A stretch of 64,000 nt of DNA, taken from contig UBZP01000006.1 in the NCBI GenBank assembly GCA_900469965.1, positions 1 through 64,000 of the forward strand, in the 5' to 3' direction. Origin of the DNA: Hyphomicrobiales bacterium (GTDB lineage: Bacteria > Pseudomonadota > Alphaproteobacteria > Rhizobiales > Rhizobiaceae). The notes beneath the pieces were generated by a model. It was not told the origin of the DNA. It ran no database searches and was given only the letters and a program-made list of their open reading frames with translations. Shown one piece after another: positions 28,142 through 36,748 of this stretch. A program made the position numbers and the translations under genes. The first letter of the stretch is position 1, and each line of letters starts with the position of its first letter.

Positions 28142-28226
28142 TGTTCCTGCCGCCTCACCCGTCAACGAGGACGGGATGTCGGGCGGGCGTTTCTCCCGGG
28201 CGCTTCTTCCGGGGCGGATTACAGTC

Positions 28227-28256
28227 AGGAGGCGGGCGCGGCGCCCGCGAGCGACC
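28227..28256 (+). promoter_or_regulatory. Unusual sucA ribosome-binding region: distant Shine-Dalgarno plus hairpin
   Basis: AGGAGG at 28227-28232 is the only strong Shine-Dalgarno but lies 24 bases from the sucA ATG. A perfect 7-bp stem, GCGGGCG / CGCCCGC with a 3-base loop, fills 28232-28248. If it folds, the effective distance from the Shine-Dalgarno to ATG is about 8 bases, which is normal. No in-frame start codon lies closer to AGGAGG. Confidence 0.5.
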
Positions 28257-31253
28257 ATGGCAAGACAAGACGCCAACGAACAGTTTCAGGTGACGTCGTT
28301 CCTCGACGGTGCGAACGCTGCCTATATCGAGCAGCTCTACGCGCGCTACGAGCAGGATCCCTCCTCGGTGGCGCCCGAATGGCAGGGGTTCTTCAAGTCG
28401 CTCGACGACCGGCCGGCCGATATCCTCAAGGCGGCCCAGGGCGCGTCCTGGAAGAAGAAGAACTGGCCGATCGCCGCCAATGGCGAGCTCGTATCGGCGC
28501 TCGACGGCGACTGGGGCACGGTCGAAAAGGCCGTCGAGAAGAAGATCGTCGCCAAGGCGGAGGCCGCAGCGGTTGCGACCGGGGTGCCGGTGAACGCCAG
28601 CGACGTCCAGCAGGCGAGCCGCGACAGTGTGCGCGCCATCATGATGATCCGCGCCTACCGCATGCGCGGCCACCTGCATGCCAAGCTCGATCCGCTCGGG
28701 CTCGCCGATCCGGTGGAGGACTATGACGAGCTGTCGCCGAAGTCCTATGGCTTCACGGAGGCCGACTACAGCCGCCCGATCTTCCTCGACAACGTGCTCG
28801 GTCTGGAATACGCGACCATTCCGCAGATGATCGAGATCCTCGAGCGCACCTATTGTTCGACGCTCGGCGTCGAGTTCATGCATATCTCCGATCCCGAGAT
28901 CAAGGCGTGGATCCAGGAGCGCATCGAGGGTCCGGACAAGGGCGTCGACTTCACGCCGGAAGGCAAGAAGGCGATCCTGCAGAAGCTGATCGAGGCGGAA
29001 GGCTTCGAGCAGTTCATCGACGTCAAGTACAAGGGCACCAAGCGCTTCGGCCTCGACGGCGGTGAATCGCTGATCCCGGCGCTGGAGCAGATCATCAAGC
29101 GCGGCGGCCAGGAAGGCCTGAAGGAAATCGTACTCGGCATGGCCCACCGCGGCCGCCTGAACGTGCTGTCGCAGGTGATGGCGAAGCCGCACCGGGCGAT
29201 CTTCCATGAGTTCAAGGGCGGCTCCTATGCGCCCGACGACGTCGAAGGCTCGGGCGACGTGAAGTACCACCTCGGCGCGTCCTCCGACCGCGAATTCGAC
29301 AACAACAAGGTCCACCTGTCGCTGACGGCGAACCCGTCGCACCTGGAGATCGTCAACCCGGTCGTCATGGGCAAGGCCCGCGCCAAGCAGGACCAGATGG
29401 CGACGGTCTTCGAAGGCGACATCATTCCGCTGCGCGAGCGCGTGAAGGTGATGCCGCTTCTCATCCACGGCGATGCGGCCTTTGCCGGCCAGGGCGTGAT
29501 CTCGGAGATCCTCGGACTGTCCGGCCTGCGCGGCTACCGCGTCGCCGGAACGATGCACGTCATCATCAACAACCAGATCGGCTTCACCACCAACCCGGCC
29601 TTCTCGCGCTCGTCGCCGTACCCGTCCGACGTCGCCAAGATGATCGAGGCGCCGATCTTCCACGTCAACGGTGACGATCCGGAAGCGGTCGTCTATGCCG
29701 CCAAGATCGCCACCGAATACCGGATGAAGTTCCACAAGCCGGTCGTGATCGACATGTTCTGCTACCGCCGCTTCGGCCACAACGAAGGCGACGAGCCGGC
29801 GTTCACGCAGCCGAAGATGTACAAGGCGATCCGTGCCCACAAGACGGTCGTGCAGATCTACGGCCAGCGCCTGATCGACGAAGGCCTGATCACCGAGGGC
29901 GAACTGGAGAAGATGAAGGCCGACTGGCGCGCGAACCTGGAGCAGGAGTTCGACGCCGGCCAGTCCTACAAGCCGAACAAGGCCGACTGGCTGGATGGCG
30001 TCTGGTCGGGCCTGCGCACGGCCGACAATGCCGACGAGCAGCGTCGTGGCAAGACCTCGGTGCCGATGAAGCAGCTGAAGGAAATCGGCCGCAAGCTCTC
30101 CACCATTCCGGAGGGCTTCAAGGCGCACCGGACGATCCAGCGCTTCATGGACAACCGCGCCCAGATGATCGAGACCGGCGAAGGCCTCGACTGGGCGATG
30201 GGCGAGGCGCTCGCCTTCGGTTCGCTCGCCGTCGAAGGCACGAAGATCCGCCTCTCCGGCCAGGATTGCGAGCGCGGCACGTTCTCGCAGCGCCATTCGG
30301 TGCTCTACGACCAGGAGACCGAGGAGCGCTACATTCCGCTGGCGAACCTCTCGCCCACCCAGGCGCGCTACGAGGTCATCAACTCGATGCTCTCGGAAGA
30401 AGCGGTGCTCGGCTACGAATACGGCTACTCGCTGGCGCGGCCGAACGCGCTGACGCTGTGGGAAGCCCAGTTCGGCGACTTCGCCAACGGTGCGCAGGTC
30501 GTGTTCGACCAGTTCATCTCGTCGGGCGAACGCAAGTGGCTGCGCATGTCCGGTCTCGTCTGCCTCCTGCCGCACGGCTATGAAGGCCAGGGGCCGGAGC
30601 ATTCGTCGGCTCGCCTCGAGCGCTTCCTGCAGCTCTGCGCGGAAGACAACATGCAGGTCGCCAACGTCACGACGCCGGCGAACTACTTCCATATCCTGCG
30701 CCGGCAGATCAAGCGCGACTTCCGCAAGCCGCTGATCATCATGACGCCCAAGTCGCTGCTGCGCCACAAGCGGGCGGTGTCGAGCCTGTCGGAACTCGCC
30801 GGCGAAAGCTCGTTCCACCGTCTCCTGTGGGACGACGCCGAGGTGATCAAGGACGGCCCGATCAAGCTGCAGAAGGATGCCAAGATCCGTCGCGTCGTCA
30901 TGTGCTCGGGCAAGGTCTACTACGACCTGCTCGAGGAGCGCGAGAAGCGCGGCATCGACGACGTCTACCTGCTGCGTCTCGAACAGCTCTACCCGTTCCC
31001 GGCCAAGGCGCTCATCAACGAGCTGTCGCGCTTCCGCCATGCGGAGATGGTCTGGTGCCAGGAAGAGCCGAAGAACATGGGCGCCTGGTCGTTCATCGAC
31101 CCGTATCTGGAGTGGGTGCTGGCCCATATCGACGCCAAGCACCAGCGCGTCCGCTATACCGGCCGGCCGGCGGCGGCCTCGCCGGCGACGGGTCTGATGT
31201 CCAAGCATCTGGCCCAGCTGGCGGCGTTCCTCGAGGATGCGCTCGGCGGCTAA
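28257..31253 (+). CDS. sucA: 2-oxoglutarate dehydrogenase E1 component
   Basis: 998 residues from ATG 28257 (MARQDANEQFQVTSFLDGAN). The N-terminal segment with YIEQLYARYEQDPSSV is the E1o subunit-binding region. The ThDP domain has GMAHRGRLNVL, GDAAFAGQG and INNQIGFTT. The C-terminal half has GQDCERGTFSQRH and LPHGYEGQGPEHSSARLERF. It decarboxylates 2-oxoglutarate using thiamine diphosphate and passes succinyl to the SucB lipoyl domain. Interestingly the same window holds TPP uptake and synthesis genes, though not in the same operon. See the ribosome-binding-site entry for its start. Confidence 0.97.
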   Translation: MARQDANEQFQVTSFLDGANAAYIEQLYARYEQDPSSVAPEWQGFFKSLDDRPADILKAAQGASWKKKNWPIAANGELVSALDGDWGTVEKAVEKKIVAKAEAAAVATGVPVNASDVQQASRDSVRAIMMIRAYRMRGHLHAKLDPLGLADPVEDYDELSPKSYGFTEADYSRPIFLDNVLGLEYATIPQMIEILERTYCSTLGVEFMHISDPEIKAWIQERIEGPDKGVDFTPEGKKAILQKLIEAEGFEQFIDVKYKGTKRFGLDGGESLIPALEQIIKRGGQEGLKEIVLGMAHRGRLNVLSQVMAKPHRAIFHEFKGGSYAPDDVEGSGDVKYHLGASSDREFDNNKVHLSLTANPSHLEIVNPVVMGKARAKQDQMATVFEGDIIPLRERVKVMPLLIHGDAAFAGQGVISEILGLSGLRGYRVAGTMHVIINNQIGFTTNPAFSRSSPYPSDVAKMIEAPIFHVNGDDPEAVVYAAKIATEYRMKFHKPVVIDMFCYRRFGHNEGDEPAFTQPKMYKAIRAHKTVVQIYGQRLIDEGLITEGELEKMKADWRANLEQEFDAGQSYKPNKADWLDGVWSGLRTADNADEQRRGKTSVPMKQLKEIGRKLSTIPEGFKAHRTIQRFMDNRAQMIETGEGLDWAMGEALAFGSLAVEGTKIRLSGQDCERGTFSQRHSVLYDQETEERYIPLANLSPTQARYEVINSMLSEEAVLGYEYGYSLARPNALTLWEAQFGDFANGAQVVFDQFISSGERKWLRMSGLVCLLPHGYEGQGPEHSSARLERFLQLCAEDNMQVANVTTPANYFHILRRQIKRDFRKPLIIMTPKSLLRHKRAVSSLSELAGESSFHRLLWDDAEVIKDGPIKLQKDAKIRRVVMCSGKVYYDLLEEREKRGIDDVYLLRLEQLYPFPAKALINELSRFRHAEMVWCQEEPKNMGAWSFIDPYLEWVLAHIDAKHQRVRYTGRPAAASPATGLMSKHLAQLAAFLEDALGG

Positions 31254-31268
31254 GGGGAGGGTGGCGCG

Positions 31269-31568
31269 ATGGCATATTTTCACCTGAGACTCGTGCCGCC
31301 GCGCCCCAGCTTCCCGCATGATGCGACGGAGCCGGAGATGAAGGCCATGGACCGTCATGCAGACTACTGGCGCGAGAAGGCTGCGGCCGGCACGGCAATC
31401 GCCGTCGGCCCGGTCTTCGAGGGCGAAGGCGCCTGGGGGATGGCCGTCGTCGAGGTGGGCGACGCCGAGGCGGCCCGCTCGCTCGCCGACGCCGATCCGG
31501 TGATCCTTGCCGACATCGGCTTCCGGTTCGATATTGCGCCGATGCCGACCCTGATTCTCCGGTCGTAA
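31269..31568 (+). CDS. YciI-like protein between sucA and sucB
   Basis: 99 residues beginning MAYFHLRLVPPRPSFPHDA. The length and the pattern MDRHADYWREKAAAGTAIAVGPVF fit the YCII-related ferredoxin-like fold, with the His-Asp pair often seen in that family (HADYW). Biochemical function of most YciI proteins is unknown. It starts 15 bases after sucA with GGGAGGG upstream and ends 52 bases before sucB, so it is within the 2-oxoglutarate dehydrogenase operon. Confidence 0.75.
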   Translation: MAYFHLRLVPPRPSFPHDATEPEMKAMDRHADYWREKAAAGTAIAVGPVFEGEGAWGMAVVEVGDAEAARSLADADPVILADIGFRFDIAPMPTLILRS

Positions 31569-31620
31569 CACGCCGGTTCCGCAACAGAATTCAACCATTC
31601 AACATTTCAGGACTTGAACA

Positions 31621-32868
31621 ATGGCTACTGAAATCCGCGTACCGACCCTCGGCGAATCCGTCAGCGAAGCGACCGTCGGCACCTGGTTCAAGAAGGTCGG
31701 CGACACCGTCAAGGCGGACGAGCCGCTCGTGGAACTGGAAACCGACAAGGTGACCGTCGAAGTGCCGGCACCGGCGTCGGGCGTCCTGTCGGAGATCGTC
31801 GCGCCGAACGGCGAGACGGTCGGCCTCGGGGCACTGCTCGGCCAGATCGCCGAGGGCGCCTCGGCAGGTGCTGCTGCCCCCGCCGCAAAGGCTGCCGAGC
31901 CGGCGCCTGCGCCCGCGCCCGCGGCAGCCGCCGCACCGGCCGCCGCTGCGGCACCGGCAGCTTCCTCCTCCATGCCACCGGCGCCGGCGGCCGCCAAGAT
32001 GCTCGCCGAGAACAACCTTTCGGCAGACCAGGTCGACGGCTCCGGCAAGCGCGGCCAGGTGCTGAAGGGCGACGTGCTCGCCGCTGTCGCCAAGGGCATT
32101 TCCGCGCCGGCAGCCCCGGCGGCCCCGATCCAGATCCAGGCGCGTGCGCCGTCCTCCGAGGCGGATGCGCCGCGCGAGGAGCGGGTGAAGATGACGCGCC
32201 TGCGCCAGACGATCGCCAAGCGCCTGAAGGATGCCCAGAACACGGCCGCCATGCTCACCACCTACAACGAGGTGGACATGAAGGCGGTCATGGACCTGCG
32301 CGCCAAGTACAAGGACATCTTCGAGAAGAAGCACGGTGTGAAGCTCGGCTTCATGGGCTTCTTCACCAAGGCCGTGACGCATGCGCTGAAGGAACTGCCG
32401 GCGGTCAACGCCGAGATCGACGGCACCGACATCATCTACAAGAACTTCTGCCACATCGGCATGGCCGTCGGTACCGACAAGGGCCTCGTCGTTCCGGTCA
32501 TCCGCGACGCCGATCAGATGTCGATCGCCGAGATCGAGAAGGAACTGGCACGTTTGGCCAAGGCTGCCCGCGACGGTTCGCTGTCGATGGCCGACATGCA
32601 GGGCGGCACCTTCACCATCACCAACGGCGGTGTCTACGGCTCGCTGATGTCTTCGCCGATCCTGAACGCGCCGCAGTCGGGCATCCTCGGTATGCACAAG
32701 ATCCAGGAGCGCCCGGTGGCGATCGGCGGCCAGGTCGTCATCCGCCCGATGATGTATCTGGCGCTCTCCTACGACCACCGCATCGTCGACGGCAAGGAAG
32801 CCGTAACGTTCCTGGTCCGGGTCAAGGAAAGCCTGGAAGATCCGGAACGCCTCGTCCTGGACCTGTAA
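31621..32868 (+). CDS. sucB: 2-oxoglutarate dehydrogenase E2 component (dihydrolipoyl succinyltransferase)
   Basis: 415 residues with the standard order: lipoyl domain (residues 1-80, lipoylated Lys in [12 protein letters not shown]), a long Ala/Pro linker, a peripheral-subunit-binding domain ([17 protein letters not shown]), a second Ala/Pro linker, and the catalytic domain from [16 protein letters not shown]. The active site is [12 protein letters not shown]. It transfers succinyl from lipoamide to CoA and forms the complex core. MAPEG follows after 12 bases. Confidence 0.97.
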   Translation: MATEIRVPTLGESVSEATVGTWFKKVGDTVKADEPLVELETDKVTVEVPAPASGVLSEIVAPNGETVGLGALLGQIAEGASAGAAAPAAKAAEPAPAPAPAAAAAPAAAAAPAASSSMPPAPAAAKMLAENNLSADQVDGSGKRGQVLKGDVLAAVAKGISAPAAPAAPIQIQARAPSSEADAPREERVKMTRLRQTIAKRLKDAQNTAAMLTTYNEVDMKAVMDLRAKYKDIFEKKHGVKLGFMGFFTKAVTHALKELPAVNAEIDGTDIIYKNFCHIGMAVGTDKGLVVPVIRDADQMSIAEIEKELARLAKAARDGSLSMADMQGGTFTITNGGVYGSLMSSPILNAPQSGILGMHKIQERPVAIGGQVVIRPMMYLALSYDHRIVDGKEAVTFLVRVKESLEDPERLVLDL

Positions 32869-32880
32869 GGATCGCCCGGG

Positions 32881-33294
32881 ATGGACGCCGCAGCGCTTGC
32901 CGCCTCACCGTTTCTCACGCTCATGGCGTGGAGTGCGGCGCTGCTCGTCGTCCAGGTCATGCTGCAGGGGGCGCTGGCCACCCATGAACGCGGGGCGGAC
33001 TGGAACGCCGGCCCGCGCGACGGCGAGGCCAAGCCGCTCGGCAAGCTCGCCGGGCGGGTGGAGCGGGCCTCGGCCAACCTGCGCGAGACCTATCCGGCCT
33101 TCGTCGGCCTGGCGCTGGCGCTCGCCCTTGCCGGCGATCCTTCCGGCTGGGGCTACAACGGCGCGCTCCTGTGGTTCGCGTGCCGCCTGCTCTACATACC
33201 GCTCTATCTCGCGGGCATCGCCTATGTCCGCTCGCTGATCTGGCTCGGCTCGCTGGCCGGGCTCTTCATGATGTTCGCTGCCCTCGTATTGTGA
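32881..33294 (+). CDS. MAPEG family membrane protein
   Basis: 137 residues with four hydrophobic segments. The pattern RVERASANLRETYPAFVGLALAL is a MAPEG signature; the family includes glutathione transferases and eicosanoid enzymes, but bacterial members are mostly uncharacterised. The C-terminal CRLLYIPLYLAGIAYVRSL also fits. It is expected in the inner membrane. It follows sucB closely, so it is likely expressed with the suc genes although no TCA role is known. Confidence 0.85.
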   Translation: MDAAALAASPFLTLMAWSAALLVVQVMLQGALATHERGADWNAGPRDGEAKPLGKLAGRVERASANLRETYPAFVGLALALALAGDPSGWGYNGALLWFACRLLYIPLYLAGIAYVRSLIWLGSLAGLFMMFAALVL

Positions 33295-33336
33295 TCGACG
33301 CGCCGCGCCCGCCGATCGGGCGCACCGGAGACTGGG

Positions 33337-33978
33337 ATGCACACCTATCTGATCGAGCTCGCTTCCTTGATGGCGATCTTCGCCTTCGCCATTGTTTCCC
33401 CCGGCGCCGACCTCGCCATGGTCATGCGCCAGTCGATCGTGCACGGCAGGCGGTCGGCGATCATCACCTCGTTCGGCATCGGCGCCTCGCTGATGTTCCA
33501 CGTCAGCTACACGATCCTCGGCCTCGGCCTTTTGATCTCCCAGTCGATTTACCTCTTCAACATCGTCAAGTGGTGCGGCGTCGCCTATCTCGTCTATATC
33601 GGCGTGAAGGCCCTGCGCGCCGGCCGGACGGAGATCGATGCCCCGGCGGTGTCCGGCGCTGCCGACGGCAAACGGCAATCGGCGCTGCGGGCCTTCGGCT
33701 TGGGTTTCATGGCGAACGCGCTGAACCCCAAGGCGGTGTTCTTCTTCCTGTCGATCTTCTCCAGCGTCGTCAGCGTGCATACGCCGATGACCGTGAAGCT
33801 CGGCTACGGGCTGGTGATGGCGACGTGCCTGATCGCCTGGTTCATCGGCGTGTCCCTGTTCATGACGACGCCTCGGATGCGAGCGGCGTTCTCGCGCGCC
33901 AGCAAGTGGATCGACCGCACGAGCGGGGTGGTCTTCATCGCGCTCGGCATCAAGCTTGCGACGGAACGGGCCGGTTGA
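33337..33978 (+). CDS. LysE/RhtB family exporter
   Basis: 213 residues with about six transmembrane segments. The N-terminal SPGADLAMVMRQSIVHGRR is the family's conserved segment (PGP/PGA type), and GLGFMANALNPKAVFFFLSIF matches the second conserved region. The family exports amino acids such as lysine, homoserine or threonine; the substrate here is not known. It is followed by the next gene after three bases. Confidence 0.88.
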   Translation: MHTYLIELASLMAIFAFAIVSPGADLAMVMRQSIVHGRRSAIITSFGIGASLMFHVSYTILGLGLLISQSIYLFNIVKWCGVAYLVYIGVKALRAGRTEIDAPAVSGAADGKRQSALRAFGLGFMANALNPKAVFFFLSIFSSVVSVHTPMTVKLGYGLVMATCLIAWFIGVSLFMTTPRMRAAFSRASKWIDRTSGVVFIALGIKLATERAG

Positions 33979-33981
33979 TCC

Positions 33982-34491
33982 ATGCGCGTCCGCGGCCCTT
34001 TCCTGATGGCATCGGTCCTGTCGCTCTCGGTTTCGGGCACAGCCCTGGCTGCGAAGTGCCCGCAGGCGCAGGCGATCTATGCGGATCGGGACGGGGTCTA
34101 CGAACTCGCCTTCGAGCCGGTCGGTTCCGAGGCGGCCGTGGTCAGCCACCTCTTCAAGATCCGGCTGGCGAAGGGCGATCTCATCCTGAACGGCCACATC
34201 ATGCCGGGCGACGAGGTGGTCCGGTCGAACGGCATGATCATGCACAACTGCCCGACGGGTGACGTGACCGGCGAGGAGATCGCCGCCTGCACCGTCTGGG
34301 AAGGGGTGATCTATCCGCTCGGCGCGGACGGCGAAATCGGCGAGGCGGTGCCGGCGGCAGACGCGGAGGCGGCAGAACGCCTGCTGCTCGCGGGCTTCGG
34401 TCCGGCGCTGCGCTATTCCAATGCCTGGGAAGAGAAGAAGCTCACCACCGTTCCCTGGGACGTTCTGGCCTACAAGGAGTGTGCGCAATGA
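33982..34491 (+). CDS. Secreted protein of unknown function
   Basis: 169 residues. A signal peptide ends near ALAAKC, so the mature protein is probably periplasmic. Cysteines occur near the N-terminus (AKCPQ), in the middle (HNCPTG, AACTVW) and at the C-terminus (KECAQ), which may form disulfides. I do not recognise a domain. Its stop codon overlaps the start of the SDR gene (ATGA), and it begins three bases after the LysE-like gene, so the three genes form one tight unit. Confidence 0.65.
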   Translation: MRVRGPFLMASVLSLSVSGTALAAKCPQAQAIYADRDGVYELAFEPVGSEAAVVSHLFKIRLAKGDLILNGHIMPGDEVVRSNGMIMHNCPTGDVTGEEIAACTVWEGVIYPLGADGEIGEAVPAADAEAAERLLLAGFGPALRYSNAWEEKKLTTVPWDVLAYKECAQ

Positions 34492-35240
34492 TCGACAGTC
34501 CCGTGCTGCTCGTCACCGGCGGAAGCCGCGGCATCGGCGCCAGCGTCTGCCGGCTGGCGGCGGCGGCCGGCTGGCAGGTCGCGGTCAACTATGCCTCCAA
34601 TGCCGAGGCGGCCGAAGCAGTGGTCGACGACATCCGCAAGGCCGGCGGGTCGGCGATCGCGGTGGAAGGCGATGTCGGCAGCGAAGCCGGGCTCGCCTCC
34701 ATCTTCTCGGCGGTGGACGGGACGTTCTCGCGCCTCGACGGGCTCGTCAACAATGCCGGGATCGTGGGCCTTCCCGCGCGCGTCGACGAAATCAGCGTCG
34801 AGCGCCTCGACCGCATGTTCGCGGTCAACGTCATCGGCTCCATCCGCTGCGCGCAGGAAGCCATCCGCAGGATGTCGACGCGCCATGGCGGCCGCGGCGG
34901 CGCGATCGTCAACATATCGTCCATGGCCGCCGTGCTCGGCTCGGCGGGGCAGTATGTCGACTATGCCGCGAGCAAGGGGGCAATCGAGAGCTTCACGATC
35001 GGGCTTGCACGCGAGGTCGCGGCCGAAGGCATCCGCGTCAACCTGGTGCGACCCGGCATCATCGACACCGACATCCACGCCTCCGGCGGGCTGCCGGACC
35101 GGGCGCGCGAGATGGCGCCGGCCATACCCATGCAGAGACCCGGAACGCCCGACGAGGTGGCGCAGTCCGTTCTCTATCTACTCTCCGACGCGGCATCCTA
35201 TGTCACGGGTGCCGCCCTCAACGTCAGCGGCGGCCGGTAG
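34488..35240 (+). CDS. Short-chain dehydrogenase/reductase
   Basis: 250 residues from ATG 34488, which overlaps the preceding stop as ATGA; AAGGAG lies upstream. The classical SDR motifs are present: TGGSRGIG for NAD(P), NNAG, and the Ser/Tyr-x3-Lys active site (ISS, YAASK). It ends with GAALNVSGG, common in FabG-like SDRs. Substrate unknown; glucose 1-dehydrogenase/FabG-like annotation would be usual. It sits directly upstream of lpdA. Confidence 0.9.
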   Translation: MIDSPVLLVTGGSRGIGASVCRLAAAAGWQVAVNYASNAEAAEAVVDDIRKAGGSAIAVEGDVGSEAGLASIFSAVDGTFSRLDGLVNNAGIVGLPARVDEISVERLDRMFAVNVIGSIRCAQEAIRRMSTRHGGRGGAIVNISSMAAVLGSAGQYVDYAASKGAIESFTIGLAREVAAEGIRVNLVRPGIIDTDIHASGGLPDRAREMAPAIPMQRPGTPDEVAQSVLYLLSDAASYVTGAALNVSGGR

Positions 35241-35267
35241 GCCGTCCGCGCTCAGGAAGGATATTCA

Positions 35268-36674
35268 ATGGCATATGATCTCGTTGTTATCGGGTCCGGC
35301 CCCGGCGGCTACGTCTGCGCCGTCAAGGCGGCCCAACTCGGCCTGAAGGTCGCCGTCGTCGAGAAGCGCGCGACCTATGGCGGCACCTGCCTCAACATCG
35401 GCTGCATTCCGTCCAAGGCGCTGCTGCACGCCTCGGAGATGTACAGCCACGCCGCCCACGGCATGGACAGCCTCGGCATCGAGGGACTGGCGCCGAAGCT
35501 GAACCTTGCCAAGATGCTCGGCCACAAGGACGCGACGGTCAAGTCGAACGTCGACGGCGTCGCCTTCCTGTTCAAGAAGAACAAGATCGACGGCTTCCAG
35601 GGCACCGGCAAGGTGCTCGGCGCCGGCAAGGTCGCCGTGACCAGCGACAAGGGCGAGGAACAGGTGCTGGAGACCAAGGCGATCGTGATCGCCACCGGTT
35701 CGGACGTCGCCGGCATTCCGGGCGTCAAGGTCGATTTCGACGAGAAGGTGATCGTCTCCTCCACCGGCGCGATCGCGCTTGAGAAGGTGCCGGAAAATCT
35801 GATCGTCGTCGGCGGCGGCGTCATCGGGCTCGAGCTCGGCTCGGTCTGGATGCGCCTCGGCTCGAAGGTCACGGTCGTCGAATATCTCGACACGATCCTC
35901 GGCGGCATGGACGGCGAGGTCTCCAAGCAGTTCCAGCGGATGCTCGCCAAGCAGGGCATGGACATCCGCGTCGGCGCCAAGGTGACCGGCGTCGAGAAGA
36001 CCAAGTCCGGCGCGAAGGTGACGTTCGAGCCGGTCAAGGGCGGCGAGGCGACGACGCTGGAGGCAAACGTCGTCCTGGTCGCCACCGGCCGCCGTCCCTA
36101 CACCGACGGGCTGGGGCTCGCCGAGGCTGGCGTGGCGCTCGACAACCGCGGCCGCGTCGAGATCGACGGCCACTTCCAGACCAACGTGCCGGGCATCTAC
36201 GCGCTCGGCGACGTCGTGCGCGGGCCGATGCTGGCGCACAAGGCCGAGGACGAGGGCGTGGCGCTGGCCGAAATCCTCGCCGGCCAGGCCGGACACGTGA
36301 ACTACGACGTCATCCCGAGCGTGGTCTACACCCAGCCGGAGGTCGCATCCGTCGGCAAGACAGAAGAAGAGCTGAAGGCGGCGGGTGTGGCCTACAAGGT
36401 CGGCAAGTTCCCGTTCTCGGCCAACGGCCGGGCGCGCGCCATGCTGGCGACCGACGGCTTCGTGAAGATCCTCGCCGACAAGGAGACCGACCGGGTGCTC
36501 GGCGGCCACATCGTCGGCTTCGGCGCCGGCGAGATGATCCACGAGATCACCGTGCTGATGGAGTTCGGCGGCTCGGCGGAAGATCTCGGCCGCACCTGCC
36601 ACGCACACCCGACCATGTCGGAAGCGGTCAAGGAGGCTGCGCTCGGCGCCTTCTTCAAGCCGATCCACATGTGA
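35268..36674 (+). CDS. lpdA: Dihydrolipoyl dehydrogenase (E3)
   Basis: 468 residues. FAD motif GSGPGGYVCAVKAAQLG; redox-active disulfide Cys41/Cys46 in GGTCLNIGCIPSK; NAD motif GGGVIGLELGSVW; C-terminal interface His-Glu in HAHPTMSEA. It reoxidises the dihydrolipoyl groups of SucB, giving NADH. The position after sucAB indicates it serves 2-oxoglutarate dehydrogenase, though it could also serve other lipoyl enzymes. The end is convergent with the TraB/GumN-like gene. Confidence 0.97.
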   Translation: MAYDLVVIGSGPGGYVCAVKAAQLGLKVAVVEKRATYGGTCLNIGCIPSKALLHASEMYSHAAHGMDSLGIEGLAPKLNLAKMLGHKDATVKSNVDGVAFLFKKNKIDGFQGTGKVLGAGKVAVTSDKGEEQVLETKAIVIATGSDVAGIPGVKVDFDEKVIVSSTGAIALEKVPENLIVVGGGVIGLELGSVWMRLGSKVTVVEYLDTILGGMDGEVSKQFQRMLAKQGMDIRVGAKVTGVEKTKSGAKVTFEPVKGGEATTLEANVVLVATGRRPYTDGLGLAEAGVALDNRGRVEIDGHFQTNVPGIYALGDVVRGPMLAHKAEDEGVALAEILAGQAGHVNYDVIPSVVYTQPEVASVGKTEEELKAAGVAYKVGKFPFSANGRARAMLATDGFVKILADKETDRVLGGHIVGFGAGEMIHEITVLMEFGGSAEDLGRTCHAHPTMSEAVKEAALGAFFKPIHM

Positions 36675-36695
36675 TCCGGCCAGGATCGGAACAGA

Positions 36696-36725
36696 AAAAG
36701 CCCCGGTCGGCAGGCGCGGACCGGG
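36696..36725 (-). terminator. Terminator between convergent lpdA and the TraB/GumN gene
   Basis: Stem CCCGGTC (36702-36708) / GACCGGG (36719-36725). Read on the minus strand the stem is followed by CTTTTT, a good intrinsic terminator for the TraB/GumN gene. On the plus strand the tail is CCTCTTCTT, so it may also end lpdA transcripts less efficiently. Confidence 0.75.
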
Positions 36726-36748
36726 CCTCTTCTTGTCGTGCGTGCGGC

